Shown: positions 1 to 6,498 of the stretch, one piece after another
Layout: each line of letters opens with the position of its first letter
Numbering within the stretch: the first letter of the stretch is position 1
DNA from: a virus
Strand: one strand, 5' to 3'
Virus record (IMG/VR): IMGVR_UViG_3300044675_001586
Span: 1 to 29,812 of that record
DNA: 29,812 nt
The notes under the pieces: model-generated
Told to the model about the DNA's origin: nothing
Seen by the model: the letters and a program-made list of their open reading frames with translations, nothing else
The model's database searches: none
Translations under genes and position numbers: made by a program

Positions 1-1
1 C

Positions 2-775
2 ACCAACGTAACTTGTACATTAGGTGGCACTCCTGCTACTTCGTTGCTTAGAGCAGTATCATTAACATTTGGATGGACTGGTACTCTTGCAGTCGGAAGA
101 GGTGGGTCAGGGGCATCAACACTCACAGGTGTATTAATCGGCAACGGCACATCTGCATTTACGGGAGTAGCGGGTACGGCATCGCAATTGTTAAGAAGGA
201 ATGCAGGAAATACTGCTTATGAGTTTTTTAGCGGTGCTAACTTAACAAGTTCAAACGACACCAACATCCAAATAACTCTTGGAGGTACTCCAACGGGTTC
301 TCTGATTAATGCCGTCTCGCTCACAATGGGTTGGACGGGGCAGTTGGCAGTTGGTAGGGGTGGTACAGGAGCAGCTACGTTAACGGGAGTAGTCATTGGC
401 AATGGTACGTCTAACATGACTGCGGTGGCAGGAACGGCAGGGCAATTGCTTAGACGGAATACGGCTAATACTGCATACGAGTTTAGAACGCTACAAGGCG
501 GAGATATTGCAGGAAGTGAACTGACTAAATCGGATGATACCAATGTTACAATCTCATTAGGTGGTACTCCTGCATCGGCATTACTTCAGCCTGTAAGCCT
601 TACACTTGGTTGGACAGGTCAACTTGCCGTTGGTCGTGGAGGAACTGGAGCGAGTACGCTCACTGGAGTTCTGATAGGAAATGGCACTTCAGCCGTCACT
701 GGTGTTGCAGGTACATCGGGTCAACTGCTTAGAAGGAATGTAGCGAATACTGCTTATGAGTTTTTTACGGCATCA
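2..775 (+). repeat. Three protein-level repeats in the fibre gene
   Basis: Repeat units begin near 2, 260 and 539, each starting with a TN(V/I) strand followed by LGGTP, GWTG, LAVGRGG, LTGV(L/V)IGNGTS and QLLRRN..NTAYEF. Unit spacing is 258 and 279 bp. Amino acids are highly similar, but the DNA differs at many wobble positions, so these are not simple DNA duplications. Confidence 0.85.
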
Positions 776-1819
776 TTACTCACGGGTAATGGTACGGCTA
801 ATTTTGTACCAATTTGGACATCATCAACGAATATCCTTGATAGTCCACTTTCATTTGTAAGCGGTGAGGCTAATTTCGGGAGTAATAAGTTAGTTGCTGG
901 TAATACATCTGCACCGAATGGTTCGATAATGCTCCAAGATAACTATTCAACAGGTCATCTTGGAAACATTGGTACGATGTACTCAGGTGGAAATCTAATG
1001 CTTGGGTATTGTGTTACGCCTTCCACATCATCATCAACGGCATTCCTATCGGCTACGGGATTGACTGACTTTCCGAGGTCATCAATGGTTCTTGGTGAAA
1101 ATGTAAGCATTTATACAGGCGCAGCACAGACTGTAACAGTAGGATCATCAGTAACCATGTCTGAGAGGTTTAGGATGGAGAATAACGGCAGATTAAGACT
1201 GAATGCATATACATCATCATTGTCTTTTACGGGCATTGCAGCAGGTTATTTAGCATTTACAAGCGGTGGTTACATAATCACAACTGCCACACCAGGAGGT
1301 ATCTCTGGTACGCAGGATTACCTTGCTAAGTTCGATTCCACGGGTATTGCGGTGGGTAACTCACGGATAGTAGATAATGGCACTAATTTCCTGCTTAATT
1401 CTGCATCATCATACGTTACGGGTCTGAACCTAATCGGGGATATCGGTATGCAGTCCGCATCGGGTCAGGCATCGGCTATTCTGATGAGGAGTAACCAAAC
1501 CCCAACGAGCGGTACATCAATAGGGATAATTGATTCCTATGCAATAACTACGGGGTCAACATACACGCAATCGGCAGGAATGGATTTCAGAGCATCGCAG
1601 AATTGGAACTCCACTTCAGCAGGAACTGATATCTTTGTTCAGACGGCACCTGATAACACGATTGCTCCTGCGGACATGTTTGTGTTTTTAAATAATGGAG
1701 CAGTTAGGTTCATAGGTAGGACATCAAACCCATTATCACCCACAGCAGGAACAATGTATTATAATAGTTCCGCAAATAATATGCGTTATTATAACGGAAC
1801 AAGTTGGATTACTTTTTAA
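2..1819 (+). CDS. Tail fibre protein, C-terminal part (cut by left edge)
   Basis: The frame is open from base 2, so the gene begins outside the window; 605 residues are visible. The first ~255 residues are three glycine-rich repeats sharing LGGTP, GWTGxLAVGRGG and QLLRRN. After them come stretches built around short modules such as LAKFDSTG that resemble receptor-binding fibres of Bacteroidota phages. The end, with TAGTMYYNSS and YYNGTSW, is a common fibre C-terminus. Role, by inference: a trimeric host-binding fibre at the tail tip. Lysis genes follow directly. It may be the continuation of the fibre gene that runs off the right edge, or a second fibre gene. No chaperone or peptidase domain is visible at its C-terminus. 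Confidence 0.75.
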   Translation, partial: TNVTCTLGGTPATSLLRAVSLTFGWTGTLAVGRGGSGASTLTGVLIGNGTSAFTGVAGTASQLLRRNAGNTAYEFFSGANLTSSNDTNIQITLGGTPTGSLINAVSLTMGWTGQLAVGRGGTGAATLTGVVIGNGTSNMTAVAGTAGQLLRRNTANTAYEFRTLQGGDIAGSELTKSDDTNVTISLGGTPASALLQPVSLTLGWTGQLAVGRGGTGASTLTGVLIGNGTSAVTGVAGTSGQLLRRNVANTAYEFFTASLLTGNGTANFVPIWTSSTNILDSPLSFVSGEANFGSNKLVAGNTSAPNGSIMLQDNYSTGHLGNIGTMYSGGNLMLGYCVTPSTSSSTAFLSATGLTDFPRSSMVLGENVSIYTGAAQTVTVGSSVTMSERFRMENNGRLRLNAYTSSLSFTGIAAGYLAFTSGGYIITTATPGGISGTQDYLAKFDSTGIAVGNSRIVDNGTNFLLNSASSYVTGLNLIGDIGMQSASGQASAILMRSNQTPTSGTSIGIIDSYAITTGSTYTQSAGMDFRASQNWNSTSAGTDIFVQTAPDNTIAPADMFVFLNNGAVRFIGRTSNPLSPTAGTMYYNSSANNMRYYNGTSWITF

Positions 1820-1831
1820 TTCTTAAATTTG
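1804..1831 (+). promoter_or_regulatory. Putative Bacteroidota-type promoter for the lysis operon
   Basis: TTG at 1804-1806, 17 bp, then TAAATTTG at 1824-1831 matches the TTG/TAnnTTTG promoter type of Bacteroidota. It covers the end of the fibre gene and lies 14 bp before the ATG at 1846. A start point about 6 nt downstream would give a very short leader. Spacing is at the short end of what the family uses, and a match in AT-rich DNA can arise by chance. Confidence 0.4.
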
Positions 1832-1845
1832 TTAAAACTTAAACT

Positions 1846-2223
1846 ATGACTTACAAAGATTTGATTGAAACTATGCAGCAATTGGTTCACAATATCGGAA
1901 ACCAAGAAACTAAGACACAGAAGAAACTTCTCAAAATTCATGGGAAATTGAAGGAGTACTATGAAAATTACGAGGAATTACTAAACGATATCCGCCTTGA
2001 GAATGCAATGACTGAAGATAATGGTGCGCTGATTTTAGATGATAAAGGTGGGTATAAGTACAATAAGGATGGTCAGAGAAAGATGTATAAAGAGATTAAG
2101 GACTTGCTTAATAAGGAGTTTTATTATGATCTCATTGAGGTAATAAACACAAAAGGACTTGAAGAACATTTATATTTAAAAGATTTCGTAACAGGTGTAA
2201 AATTCGCAGAAGACAATGAGTGA
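1846..2223 (+). CDS. Hypothetical protein, first gene after the fibre
   Basis: A 125-aa soluble, highly charged protein. The first half is helical and Lys/Glu-rich, likely coiled coil around residues 15-55. There is no signal peptide or membrane segment. It starts 26 bp after the fibre stop, right behind a promoter-like sequence, and overlaps the next gene by 8 bp, so it is probably translated with the lysis cassette. I do not recognise the family. A fibre-assembly helper or a lysis-related protein are both possible from position alone. Confidence 0.65.
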   Translation: MTYKDLIETMQQLVHNIGNQETKTQKKLLKIHGKLKEYYENYEELLNDIRLENAMTEDNGALILDDKGGYKYNKDGQRKMYKEIKDLLNKEFYYDLIEVINTKGLEEHLYLKDFVTGVKFAEDNE

Positions 2224-2428
2224 GATGCAGTTCATAATAGATAGGCTTGAGGCAATTGATTCCAAGTTTGATGAGAAATTGGATAAAATACTCATTCAGA
2301 CTACCAAAACAAATGGTAGGGTATCAGGTCTTGAGAATTGGAAACGTGGCATCTCTAAAACGATATGGTGGGTTATGGGTATAGCAGGAGCAGTAATTCT
2401 TTTAATAATTCAAAAATATCTATTATGA
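2216..2428 (+). CDS. XhlA-like small membrane protein (lysis-associated)
   Basis: A 70-aa protein with an amphipathic or coiled-coil N-terminal half (residues 1-45, including a TNGRVSGLENWKRG stretch) and one C-terminal membrane segment (about 48-66). This is the layout of haemolysin XhlA-type proteins, which accompany holins and endolysins in phage lysis cassettes. It lies between an unknown gene and a hydrophobic small protein, with an 8-bp overlap upstream and a 4-bp ATGA overlap downstream. The assignment rests on architecture and context rather than strong similarity. It could instead be a holin with a single segment. Confidence 0.55.
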   Translation: MSEMQFIIDRLEAIDSKFDEKLDKILIQTTKTNGRVSGLENWKRGISKTIWWVMGIAGAVILLIIQKYLL

Positions 2429-2652
2429 GTGGTTTATTCAGTCTAAACAAACGTGATGCCATTAATGGTTTAATCGTTGCCTTTCTTTCTGCTGCGCTTA
2501 CAGGCACATTGGCTGCCCTTGATGCAGGTGAACTGCCTTCGCTTGATGCTTTGAAATCTGATGCCTTATTCGGCTTAAAAGCCGCAGGAGCGTACCTTCT
2601 TAAAAACCTTTTCACGAATTCTCAGGATAAATTCCTTGTGGGTGAAAAATAG
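2425..2652 (+). CDS. Small hydrophobic protein, candidate holin
   Basis: The ATG at 2425 overlaps the stop of the previous gene as ATGA, which favours this 75-aa start over a longer upstream reading. Residues 13-33 form a clear membrane segment and residues about 46-63 a weaker, partly amphipathic one ending in YLLKNLFTNS. Small proteins of this look are common in Bacteroidota phages next to endolysins. A holin or pinholin role, making the membrane lesion that starts lysis, is inferred from size, hydrophobicity and place. Confidence 0.6.
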   Translation: MSGLFSLNKRDAINGLIVAFLSAALTGTLAALDAGELPSLDALKSDALFGLKAAGAYLLKNLFTNSQDKFLVGEK

Positions 2653-3094
2653 TTTGTTGATTGTAGTTATGGTTCTGATAGGGTGCAATCCTGTTCGATT
2701 CGTTCTGCGGGATGCACCTTCTTTTGCTAAAGTAGCTGATGAAGTCATTAAGCGTGGCTACTGCTTAAATGATACTACTTACATTCATAGCAGTGATACT
2801 CTTGAAGTTCACGATACTACTACATTGGTATTAGTTGACACAACTATTGTGAATGATACTACCTATCTATGGGAAACAAAATTTCACACTGTAACCAAGA
2901 CACGCACAATTAGAGATAGTATTAAATCCGTGGTTATTGATTCTGCACAGGTTAAAGTATTACGAAGACACTTACAAGACACAGAAACTAAGCTATCCGC
3001 TGCGTTAAAAGACCAGAAAGGTCTGAAAAAGATAATGTTCTTAATGGGTGGTGGTTCGTTACTATTTTTCTTATTATTATTTAAATTGAGATGA
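2642..3094 (+). CDS. Putative unimolecular spanin (lipoprotein with C-terminal membrane anchor)
   Basis: Taking the GTG at 2642 gives 150 aa beginning MKNSLL; a TTG six bases earlier is also possible. The N-terminus is a lipoprotein signal ending in the lipobox LIGC with Cys15. The C-terminus has a membrane segment (about 131-147) ending in KLR. Between them is a periplasmic region rich in Thr and Asp with repeated DTT motifs, probably beta-stranded, followed by a helical stretch. A lipidated N-terminus in the outer membrane plus a C-terminal inner-membrane anchor is the layout of u-spanins such as T1 gp11, which fuse the two membranes in the last step of lysis. It lies among holin-like genes upstream of the endolysin and overlaps its neighbours. 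Confidence 0.6.
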   Translation: MKNSLLIVVMVLIGCNPVRFVLRDAPSFAKVADEVIKRGYCLNDTTYIHSSDTLEVHDTTTLVLVDTTIVNDTTYLWETKFHTVTKTRTIRDSIKSVVIDSAQVKVLRRHLQDTETKLSAALKDQKGLKKIMFLMGGGSLLFFLLLFKLR

Positions 3095-3291
3095 ATAATA
3101 AAGTACAACAGATATTGTCATTTTTAGGGTCATTCCTGATTATAGGACTTGCATTATATATATTTATAATGCTGATGGAACGTGAAATGCCTGAGTCAAA
3201 TCGTGAATTGTTGATAGCATTTGTATCAGTTTTGTTTGGAGCAATGGCAGCATCAATGAAAAACATAACGGGTGGAAGAGATGACAACTGA
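3091..3291 (+). CDS. Holin-like protein with two membrane segments
   Basis: A 66-aa protein with membrane segments at about residues 9-29 and 40-56 separated by a short charged turn (MEREMPESNRE), and a polar C-terminus (GGRDDN). This is a class II-holin-like topology. The ATG overlaps the previous stop as ATGA. Of the small membrane proteins here, this one has the clearest two-segment holin layout, so it is the best candidate for the pore-former. It may work with or against the 75-aa protein at 2425. Confidence 0.6.
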   Translation: MNNKVQQILSFLGSFLIIGLALYIFIMLMEREMPESNRELLIAFVSVLFGAMAASMKNITGGRDDN

Positions 3292-3487
3292 AAAGCTTGG
3301 GTGGTTTGATTACGTTTTAATTGTCGTAGTGTTAATCATAGTAGTGGTTTCTTTGGGTTTCTTATTTACTTTTTATAAGTCTGATGAAGTTAAAACAGAT
3401 ACTTTATTAATCGAAAAAGTAGAAACACACGAAACCAGACTAAATAGGATTGATACACTTCATTTAAAATACATAAACGAAAAATAA
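3281..3487 (+). CDS. Single-pass membrane protein in lysis cassette
   Basis: The ATG at 3281 has a GGAAGAG stretch just upstream and gives 68 aa; a GTG three codons earlier is possible. There is one strong membrane segment at about residues 10-31, then a charged, helical periplasmic tail (EKVETHETRLNRIDTLH). It overlaps the holin-like gene by 11 bp and ends one base before the endolysin. The layout resembles an inner-membrane spanin subunit or a holin regulator; no family is recognised. Confidence 0.55.
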   Translation: MTTEKLGWFDYVLIVVVLIIVVVSLGFLFTFYKSDEVKTDTLLIEKVETHETRLNRIDTLHLKYINEK

Positions 3488-3488
3488 T

Positions 3489-3950
3489 ATGCAACTTTCA
3501 GCACATTTATCCGTAGCAGAGTACATAAAAAGTGATACTGCTAAACGCAAACAAATCAGCAATGAAATGACTCCTGCTCATTTGGAGAATGCCAAAATAC
3601 TTGCTGCAAAGATATTTGAGCCGATACGTGTACATTTCGGTAAGCCTATATACCTTTCATCTGGTTATCGAAGCGAGGCACTCAATACTGCCGTTGGTGG
3701 TAGTTTGACATCACATCATTGTATGGCTTTTGCTATGGATTTAGATCAAGACGGCAGAGGCACAGGCGTTACCAATAGGATGGTATTTGACTTCATAAAA
3801 GCCAATCTAAACTTTGACCAATTAATATGGGAATTTGGAACTGACAAAAATCCTGATTGGGTTCATGTTTCCTATGTTGGTGCAGGAAATCGCAAACAAG
3901 TTCTCAAAGCCGTAAAGTCTGGTAACTCTACAAAATATATTCCTTATTAG
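3489..3950 (+). CDS. Endolysin, M15-type zinc peptidase
   Basis: A 153-aa protein matching the peptidase M15A family, zinc enzymes that cut peptidoglycan peptide bonds. Expected zinc ligands are His77 and Asp84 in the SHHCMAFAMD motif and His126 in WVHVSY; Arg61 of SSGYRS is the usual active-site arginine. There is no signal peptide, so it needs a holin to reach the cell wall. In the motif SxHxxGxAxD the usual glycine is Ala80. It is the last gene of the rightward late region and its 3' end overlaps the end of the opposing gene by 23 bp. Confidence 0.85.
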   Translation: MQLSAHLSVAEYIKSDTAKRKQISNEMTPAHLENAKILAAKIFEPIRVHFGKPIYLSSGYRSEALNTAVGGSLTSHHCMAFAMDLDQDGRGTGVTNRMVFDFIKANLNFDQLIWEFGTDKNPDWVHVSYVGAGNRKQVLKAVKSGNSTKYIPY

Positions 3951-4137
3951 GATTCTCAGGGAATCTGCGGAACTCAACTTTAGGAAAGTAGCAATCGAAA
4001 TGCTCTTCATTAATCCATTGATCCTTGTATCGGAATTTTAAGCCATCTTTATAACGCCATAGTACGTTATATCGGTTTAATTTTGCCTCCATGTAGTGTT
4101 TTACACTATTACTTATCGTAACGTTGCGCATATCCAT
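3928..4137 (-). CDS. Hypothetical protein, last gene of leftward operon
   Basis: A 69-aa protein rich in Tyr, Lys, Arg and Phe, with no membrane segment and no family I recognise. It overlaps the thermonuclease-like gene upstream by 29 bp and the endolysin gene, on the other strand, by 23 bp at the 3' ends. ATG at 4137 is used; an in-frame ATG two codons later is equally possible. Confidence 0.55.
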   Translation of the reverse strand: MDMRNVTISNSVKHYMEAKLNRYNVLWRYKDGLKFRYKDQWINEEHFDCYFPKVEFRRFPENPNKEYIL

Positions 4138-4405
4138 CTGATACCATTTTGTCGTTGATGCTACCTATCCTTACGACTGGCCTCCCATACTTATCAAGTC
4201 CTGTGGACTCAATTGTAAACTCAGGTGATAGCATCTGCATCAGCGCAACCTTTGCGGTCTTCCCTTCCTCCGTATTCATTTCAGGCGCATTAATCCCTGC
4301 GAGTCTGCAATTAGCGGTGTAGGTCAGTCTGAATCCAAGATCAATCGTTAAATTGACCGTGTCACCGTCTACGACTCTGTTTAGTTTTGCTTTGTAGGTG
4401 TACAT
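4109..4405 (-). CDS. Thermonuclease-fold (SNase-like) protein
   Basis: A 98-aa protein of the staphylococcal nuclease family, which cuts DNA or RNA with calcium. Visible elements are VVDGDT with Asp14, RLAGINAPE with Arg34 and Glu42 (the catalytic Arg35/Glu43 pair of SNase) and DKYGR with Arg75 (Arg87 in SNase). All three catalytic residues appear present. It is short for the family (about 150 in the mature type enzyme), with a cut-down C-terminal helical part. No signal peptide, so it acts in the cytoplasm: host DNA breakdown or repair are possible roles. Confidence 0.75.
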   Translation of the reverse strand: MYTYKAKLNRVVDGDTVNLTIDLGFRLTYTANCRLAGINAPEMNTEEGKTAKVALMQMLSPEFTIESTGLDKYGRPVVRIGSINDKMVSDGYAQRYDK

Positions 4406-4416
4406 GTTATTGATTT

Positions 4417-4653
4417 TTATATAAATATTATACGATTTGGTTCAGCATATTCACATTCACCTGATTCTACATCTTCAATCAAAGCATAAGTTGCTACATA
4501 TGTTGTATCTTTTTGTGGGTCTTCTGGATGTCTTTGTGTCTCACCTGATTCAATCCATTTATGAAAATAATATACTTCATTGTATGTTTCTTGTCTAATA
4601 TTTACTCTTATCCTACATTTTCTTAAATTATTTAATTTTTCTGTCTGTGCCAT
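4417..4653 (-). CDS. Hypothetical small protein
   Basis: The ATG at 4653 gives 78 aa beginning MAQTEK, with a 10-bp gap from the zinc-finger gene upstream. A longer in-frame reading back to 4797 would run through that gene and has the look of a shadow. The first part is basic (LRKCRIRVNIRQE), the rest acidic and Tyr-rich, with no membrane segment. Family not recognised. Confidence 0.5.
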   Translation of the reverse strand: MAQTEKLNNLRKCRIRVNIRQETYNEVYYFHKWIESGETQRHPEDPQKDTTYVATYALIEDVESGECEYAEPNRIIFI

Positions 4654-4663
4654 GTTATTTGTT

Positions 4664-4987
4664 TTAATCAAGTTGTACTGGATAATAAAAAGCCGCATAA
4701 TTAATCTCCATATTCGCCTTCTTTGTAGTCGTGTAACAAGCCTTACACTTGTGAACATATCCATCTTTTGTTGACCTGCTGCGTGGGAATGCTCCATAGT
4801 CCTTCATCTCCATACACCCTGCACATTGTTTCTGCCCTTCCTTATGAGGTCTTTTTGGCTTGGCTTTCCCATTTCTGTCTACACGCTGACATTGCTTACA
4901 TTGTGAATTGTACCCACCTTTAAAATAGGCTTTTACGCAGAATTCAGTCAACGGCTTATCTTTTTTACACTTTGTACAGGTTTTCAT
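4664..4987 (-). CDS. Double zinc-finger protein (tandem CxxC modules)
   Basis: A 107-aa protein made of two similar modules, each with two CxxC pairs: Cys4/7 with Cys30/33, and Cys55/58 with Cys81/84. Both modules have 22 residues between the pairs. The CTKCKKDKPLTEF start resembles treble-clef zinc modules seen on HNH endonucleases, but no HNH motif follows. The gene starts immediately after the stop of the Mom-like gene (TAAATG), so the two are surely co-translated. Function unknown; nucleic-acid binding is likely. Confidence 0.7.
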   Translation of the reverse strand: MKTCTKCKKDKPLTEFCVKAYFKGGYNSQCKQCQRVDRNGKAKPKRPHKEGQKQCAGCMEMKDYGAFPRSRSTKDGYVHKCKACYTTTKKANMEINYAAFYYPVQLD

Positions 4988-5635
4988 TTAGAATAGTTGT
5001 GTTTGTATAGTAGGGTTATAACTTGCATCGTATCTTTTATTTTCTCCTTTAGGGTATGAGTGAATTTTATATTTTAGATTTAATAAATATATTTTTTTCT
5101 CTTTTTTGTTTGCTATTATATAAACATATCTAAATTTCGGTAATTGTTTCTCCGTTTTAATTACTATACCTTTTTTATCAATATGTCTTCTCGTTTTTAC
5201 AATTTCGCCATTTTGTAAATAATATATTTTCTCTATTGAACTTAGTCCTGTATAAATCCAATTTGTAGCTTGATATATATACCCGTAGTGGTTCTGATTT
5301 TTGTCAGCATAGGAAACAATACACATTGGTTTAGGCAATATTTTCAATACGTTTGAAACAAAATAAGATAAAGCATTTTTATCTAAATTTTCTTCCACTA
5401 CTAATCTGTTCAATTCATAAACAATATGCTTATGTTCTTTTCCTAAAATGCCTTCACATAGTGTGTAACTTGCAGGTTTACCTATTGTTAAGCAACCAAC
5501 TAATATATTATTATAAAATAAACCAAAAGCATAAGATATACTTGGTATCCTTTTAGCATAATGCTTATGCAACAACCAATCATGTGTAATATAATTATCA
5601 ATACTTTTTACTTGATATTTATCTTTGACACTCAT
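4988..5635 (-). CDS. Mom-like DNA adenine modification protein (GNAT-like)
   Basis: The ATG at 5635 forms an ATGA overlap with the upstream gene, giving 215 aa; an ATG three codons earlier is less likely. The central part matches the phage Mom family: HYAKRIPSISYAFGL at about 25-39, LTIGKPAS at 49-56, YELNRL around Arg77, and SYAD around Asp111 followed by GYIYQATNWIYTG. Mu Mom converts adenine in phage DNA to a methylcarbamoyl derivative and so blocks many restriction enzymes. Residues beyond about 140 are Lys- and Tyr-rich and less recognisable. The gene is visibly more AT-rich than the structural genes. Host restriction evasion is the inferred role. Confidence 0.75.
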   Translation of the reverse strand: MSVKDKYQVKSIDNYITHDWLLHKHYAKRIPSISYAFGLFYNNILVGCLTIGKPASYTLCEGILGKEHKHIVYELNRLVVEENLDKNALSYFVSNVLKILPKPMCIVSYADKNQNHYGYIYQATNWIYTGLSSIEKIYYLQNGEIVKTRRHIDKKGIVIKTEKQLPKFRYVYIIANKKEKKIYLLNLKYKIHSYPKGENKRYDASYNPTIQTQLF

Positions 5636-5847
5636 AATGTACACGCTTGAATATAATGCTGCCTCTGGTGTTCGAACTCAATCTGCTGCCATCTGCACCC
5701 ATGAGTGTCGAGTAATGCTTCCCAGACATCTTCCCAATAGGATTTGTCTACACTATGCTGATGCAGTAGGCAGATAGCTGATTCGGCTGCGTTGAATGAC
5801 AGATTCATATAAATGTAAATCTGTTCTGCTTTTTCTTTTGGTGTCAT
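5632..5847 (-). CDS. Small conserved-looking phage protein
   Basis: The ATG at 5847 gives 71 aa beginning MTPKEKAEQIYIYM. A longer in-frame start at 5901 would overlap the upstream gene by 43 bp. Proteins with a TPKEKAxxL helix, a central stretch of small residues and an ending with YWxxVxxAL are common small phage genes of unknown function in Bacteroidota phages. Its stop overlaps the start of the Mom-like gene as ATGA, so translation is probably coupled. Confidence 0.6.
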   Translation of the reverse strand: MTPKEKAEQIYIYMNLSFNAAESAICLLHQHSVDKSYWEDVWEALLDTHGCRWQQIEFEHQRQHYIQACTL

Positions 5848-5858
5848 TTTGATATTTT

Positions 5859-6053
5859 TTATCTGAAACAAATTGTAATACCTAAATTGTTTTTGTAACA
5901 TTTACACTTAGATTTCCTGTAGAAATGAACATTCTTAACTCCAAGTTCCTCAGCAGCCTGTTTCATTGTACTGTATTCTTTTATTAATTGCTTTTTTTCA
6001 ACATCATAAACTTTAACTTTATGAGGCATATGTTGAAGAATTAATTTTTTCAT
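5859..6053 (-). CDS. Small NUMOD-like putative DNA-binding protein
   Basis: The ATG at 6053 overlaps the stop of the 39-aa gene upstream as ATGA, giving 64 aa. Residues about 12-40 (VKVYDVEKKQLIKEYSTMKQ followed by AAEELGV) look like a NUMOD1-type module: a short beta-hairpin and a helix-turn-helix found next to homing endonuclease domains. No nuclease domain is attached. The C-terminus holds three Cys (CKCYKNN and TICFR) that might bind metal. Function unknown. Confidence 0.55.
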   Translation of the reverse strand: MKKLILQHMPHKVKVYDVEKKQLIKEYSTMKQAAEELGVKNVHFYRKSKCKCYKNNLGITICFR

Positions 6054-6169
6054 TTTAAGTTCAGTTTTAAGCAATGTGGACATAATGATTGTGTTTTAGT
6101 TGTGGCAGAAATGGTATAGTATTTACGGCAGGATTTACACTTAATCCAAAATGTGCGAATCAGTTTCAT
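6050..6169 (-). CDS. 39-aa zinc-ribbon protein (Com-like architecture)
   Basis: A very short gene. The ATG at 6169 overlaps the stop of the DnaA-C-like gene as ATGA, and its own stop overlaps the next ATG at 6053 in the same way, which strongly supports translation. The product has CKSC (Cys11, Cys14) and CPHC (Cys30, Cys33), a minimal zinc ribbon, with basic flanks. In phage Mu, the small zinc protein Com activates translation of mom. A Mom-like gene lies three genes downstream here, so a similar role is conceivable, but ribbon proteins of this size have many uses. Confidence 0.65.
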   Translation of the reverse strand: MKLIRTFWIKCKSCRKYYTISATTKTQSLCPHCLKLNLK

Positions 6170-6498
6170 AACCCGATGTTTTTCATGTGCATGGAAATCT
6201 CGTTGTCATTCTTTAAAGATAGCTGATCTTCAACACCACGAAGTGCATGGATGACTGTTGTGTGGTGCTTGATACCTGGGGAGAAGAATATACCGATATC
6301 TTTCAGCTTCCAATGGCATCTGTAATAAAGATAATAAGCCAATATGGAACGGATAACAACTATTTCCCTATCTCGCCTCCGTACACGCAAAGTCTTAATG
6401 TCGCAATTAAAGTAGGTCAAAACCCTTTGAATTACGTATTCAGATGTATTTAATCGTGCTGATTCACGGATGCCAGGTAGGACATAAGGGCTTACCAT
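6166..6498 (-). CDS. DnaA domain IV-like DNA-binding protein
   Basis: A 110-aa protein resembling only the C-terminal DNA-binding domain of the bacterial initiator DnaA. Residues about 33-94 hold the helix-turn-helix, with HHTTVIHAL at 78-86 in place of the DnaA signature DHTTVxHA. The preceding RDREIVVIRSILAYYLYY matches the helix that starts domain IV. There is no AAA+ ATPase domain. It could bind DnaA boxes in the host origin to hamper host replication, bind the phage origin, or act as a repressor. Start at 6498 overlaps the upstream 38-aa gene by 7 bp. Confidence 0.7.
   Translation of the reverse strand: MVSPYVLPGIRESARLNTSEYVIQRVLTYFNCDIKTLRVRRRDREIVVIRSILAYYLYYRCHWKLKDIGIFFSPGIKHHTTVIHALRGVEDQLSLKNDNEISMHMKNIGL

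Noticed and set aside
217-543. A 108-aa leftward frame under the fibre repeats.
   Set aside because: Shadow of the Gly/Thr-rich repeats, Val/Pro-rich with no own signals, and it covers only two of three similar repeats.
4654-4797. N-terminal extension of the 78-aa gene ending at 4417.
   Set aside because: It would run back through the zinc-finger gene in another frame; the ATG at 4653 gives a normal 10-bp gap.
5353-5556. Plus-strand frame opposite the mom-like gene.
   Set aside because: Low-complexity, Leu/Ile/Tyr-rich product of AT-rich sequence, with no supporting context.
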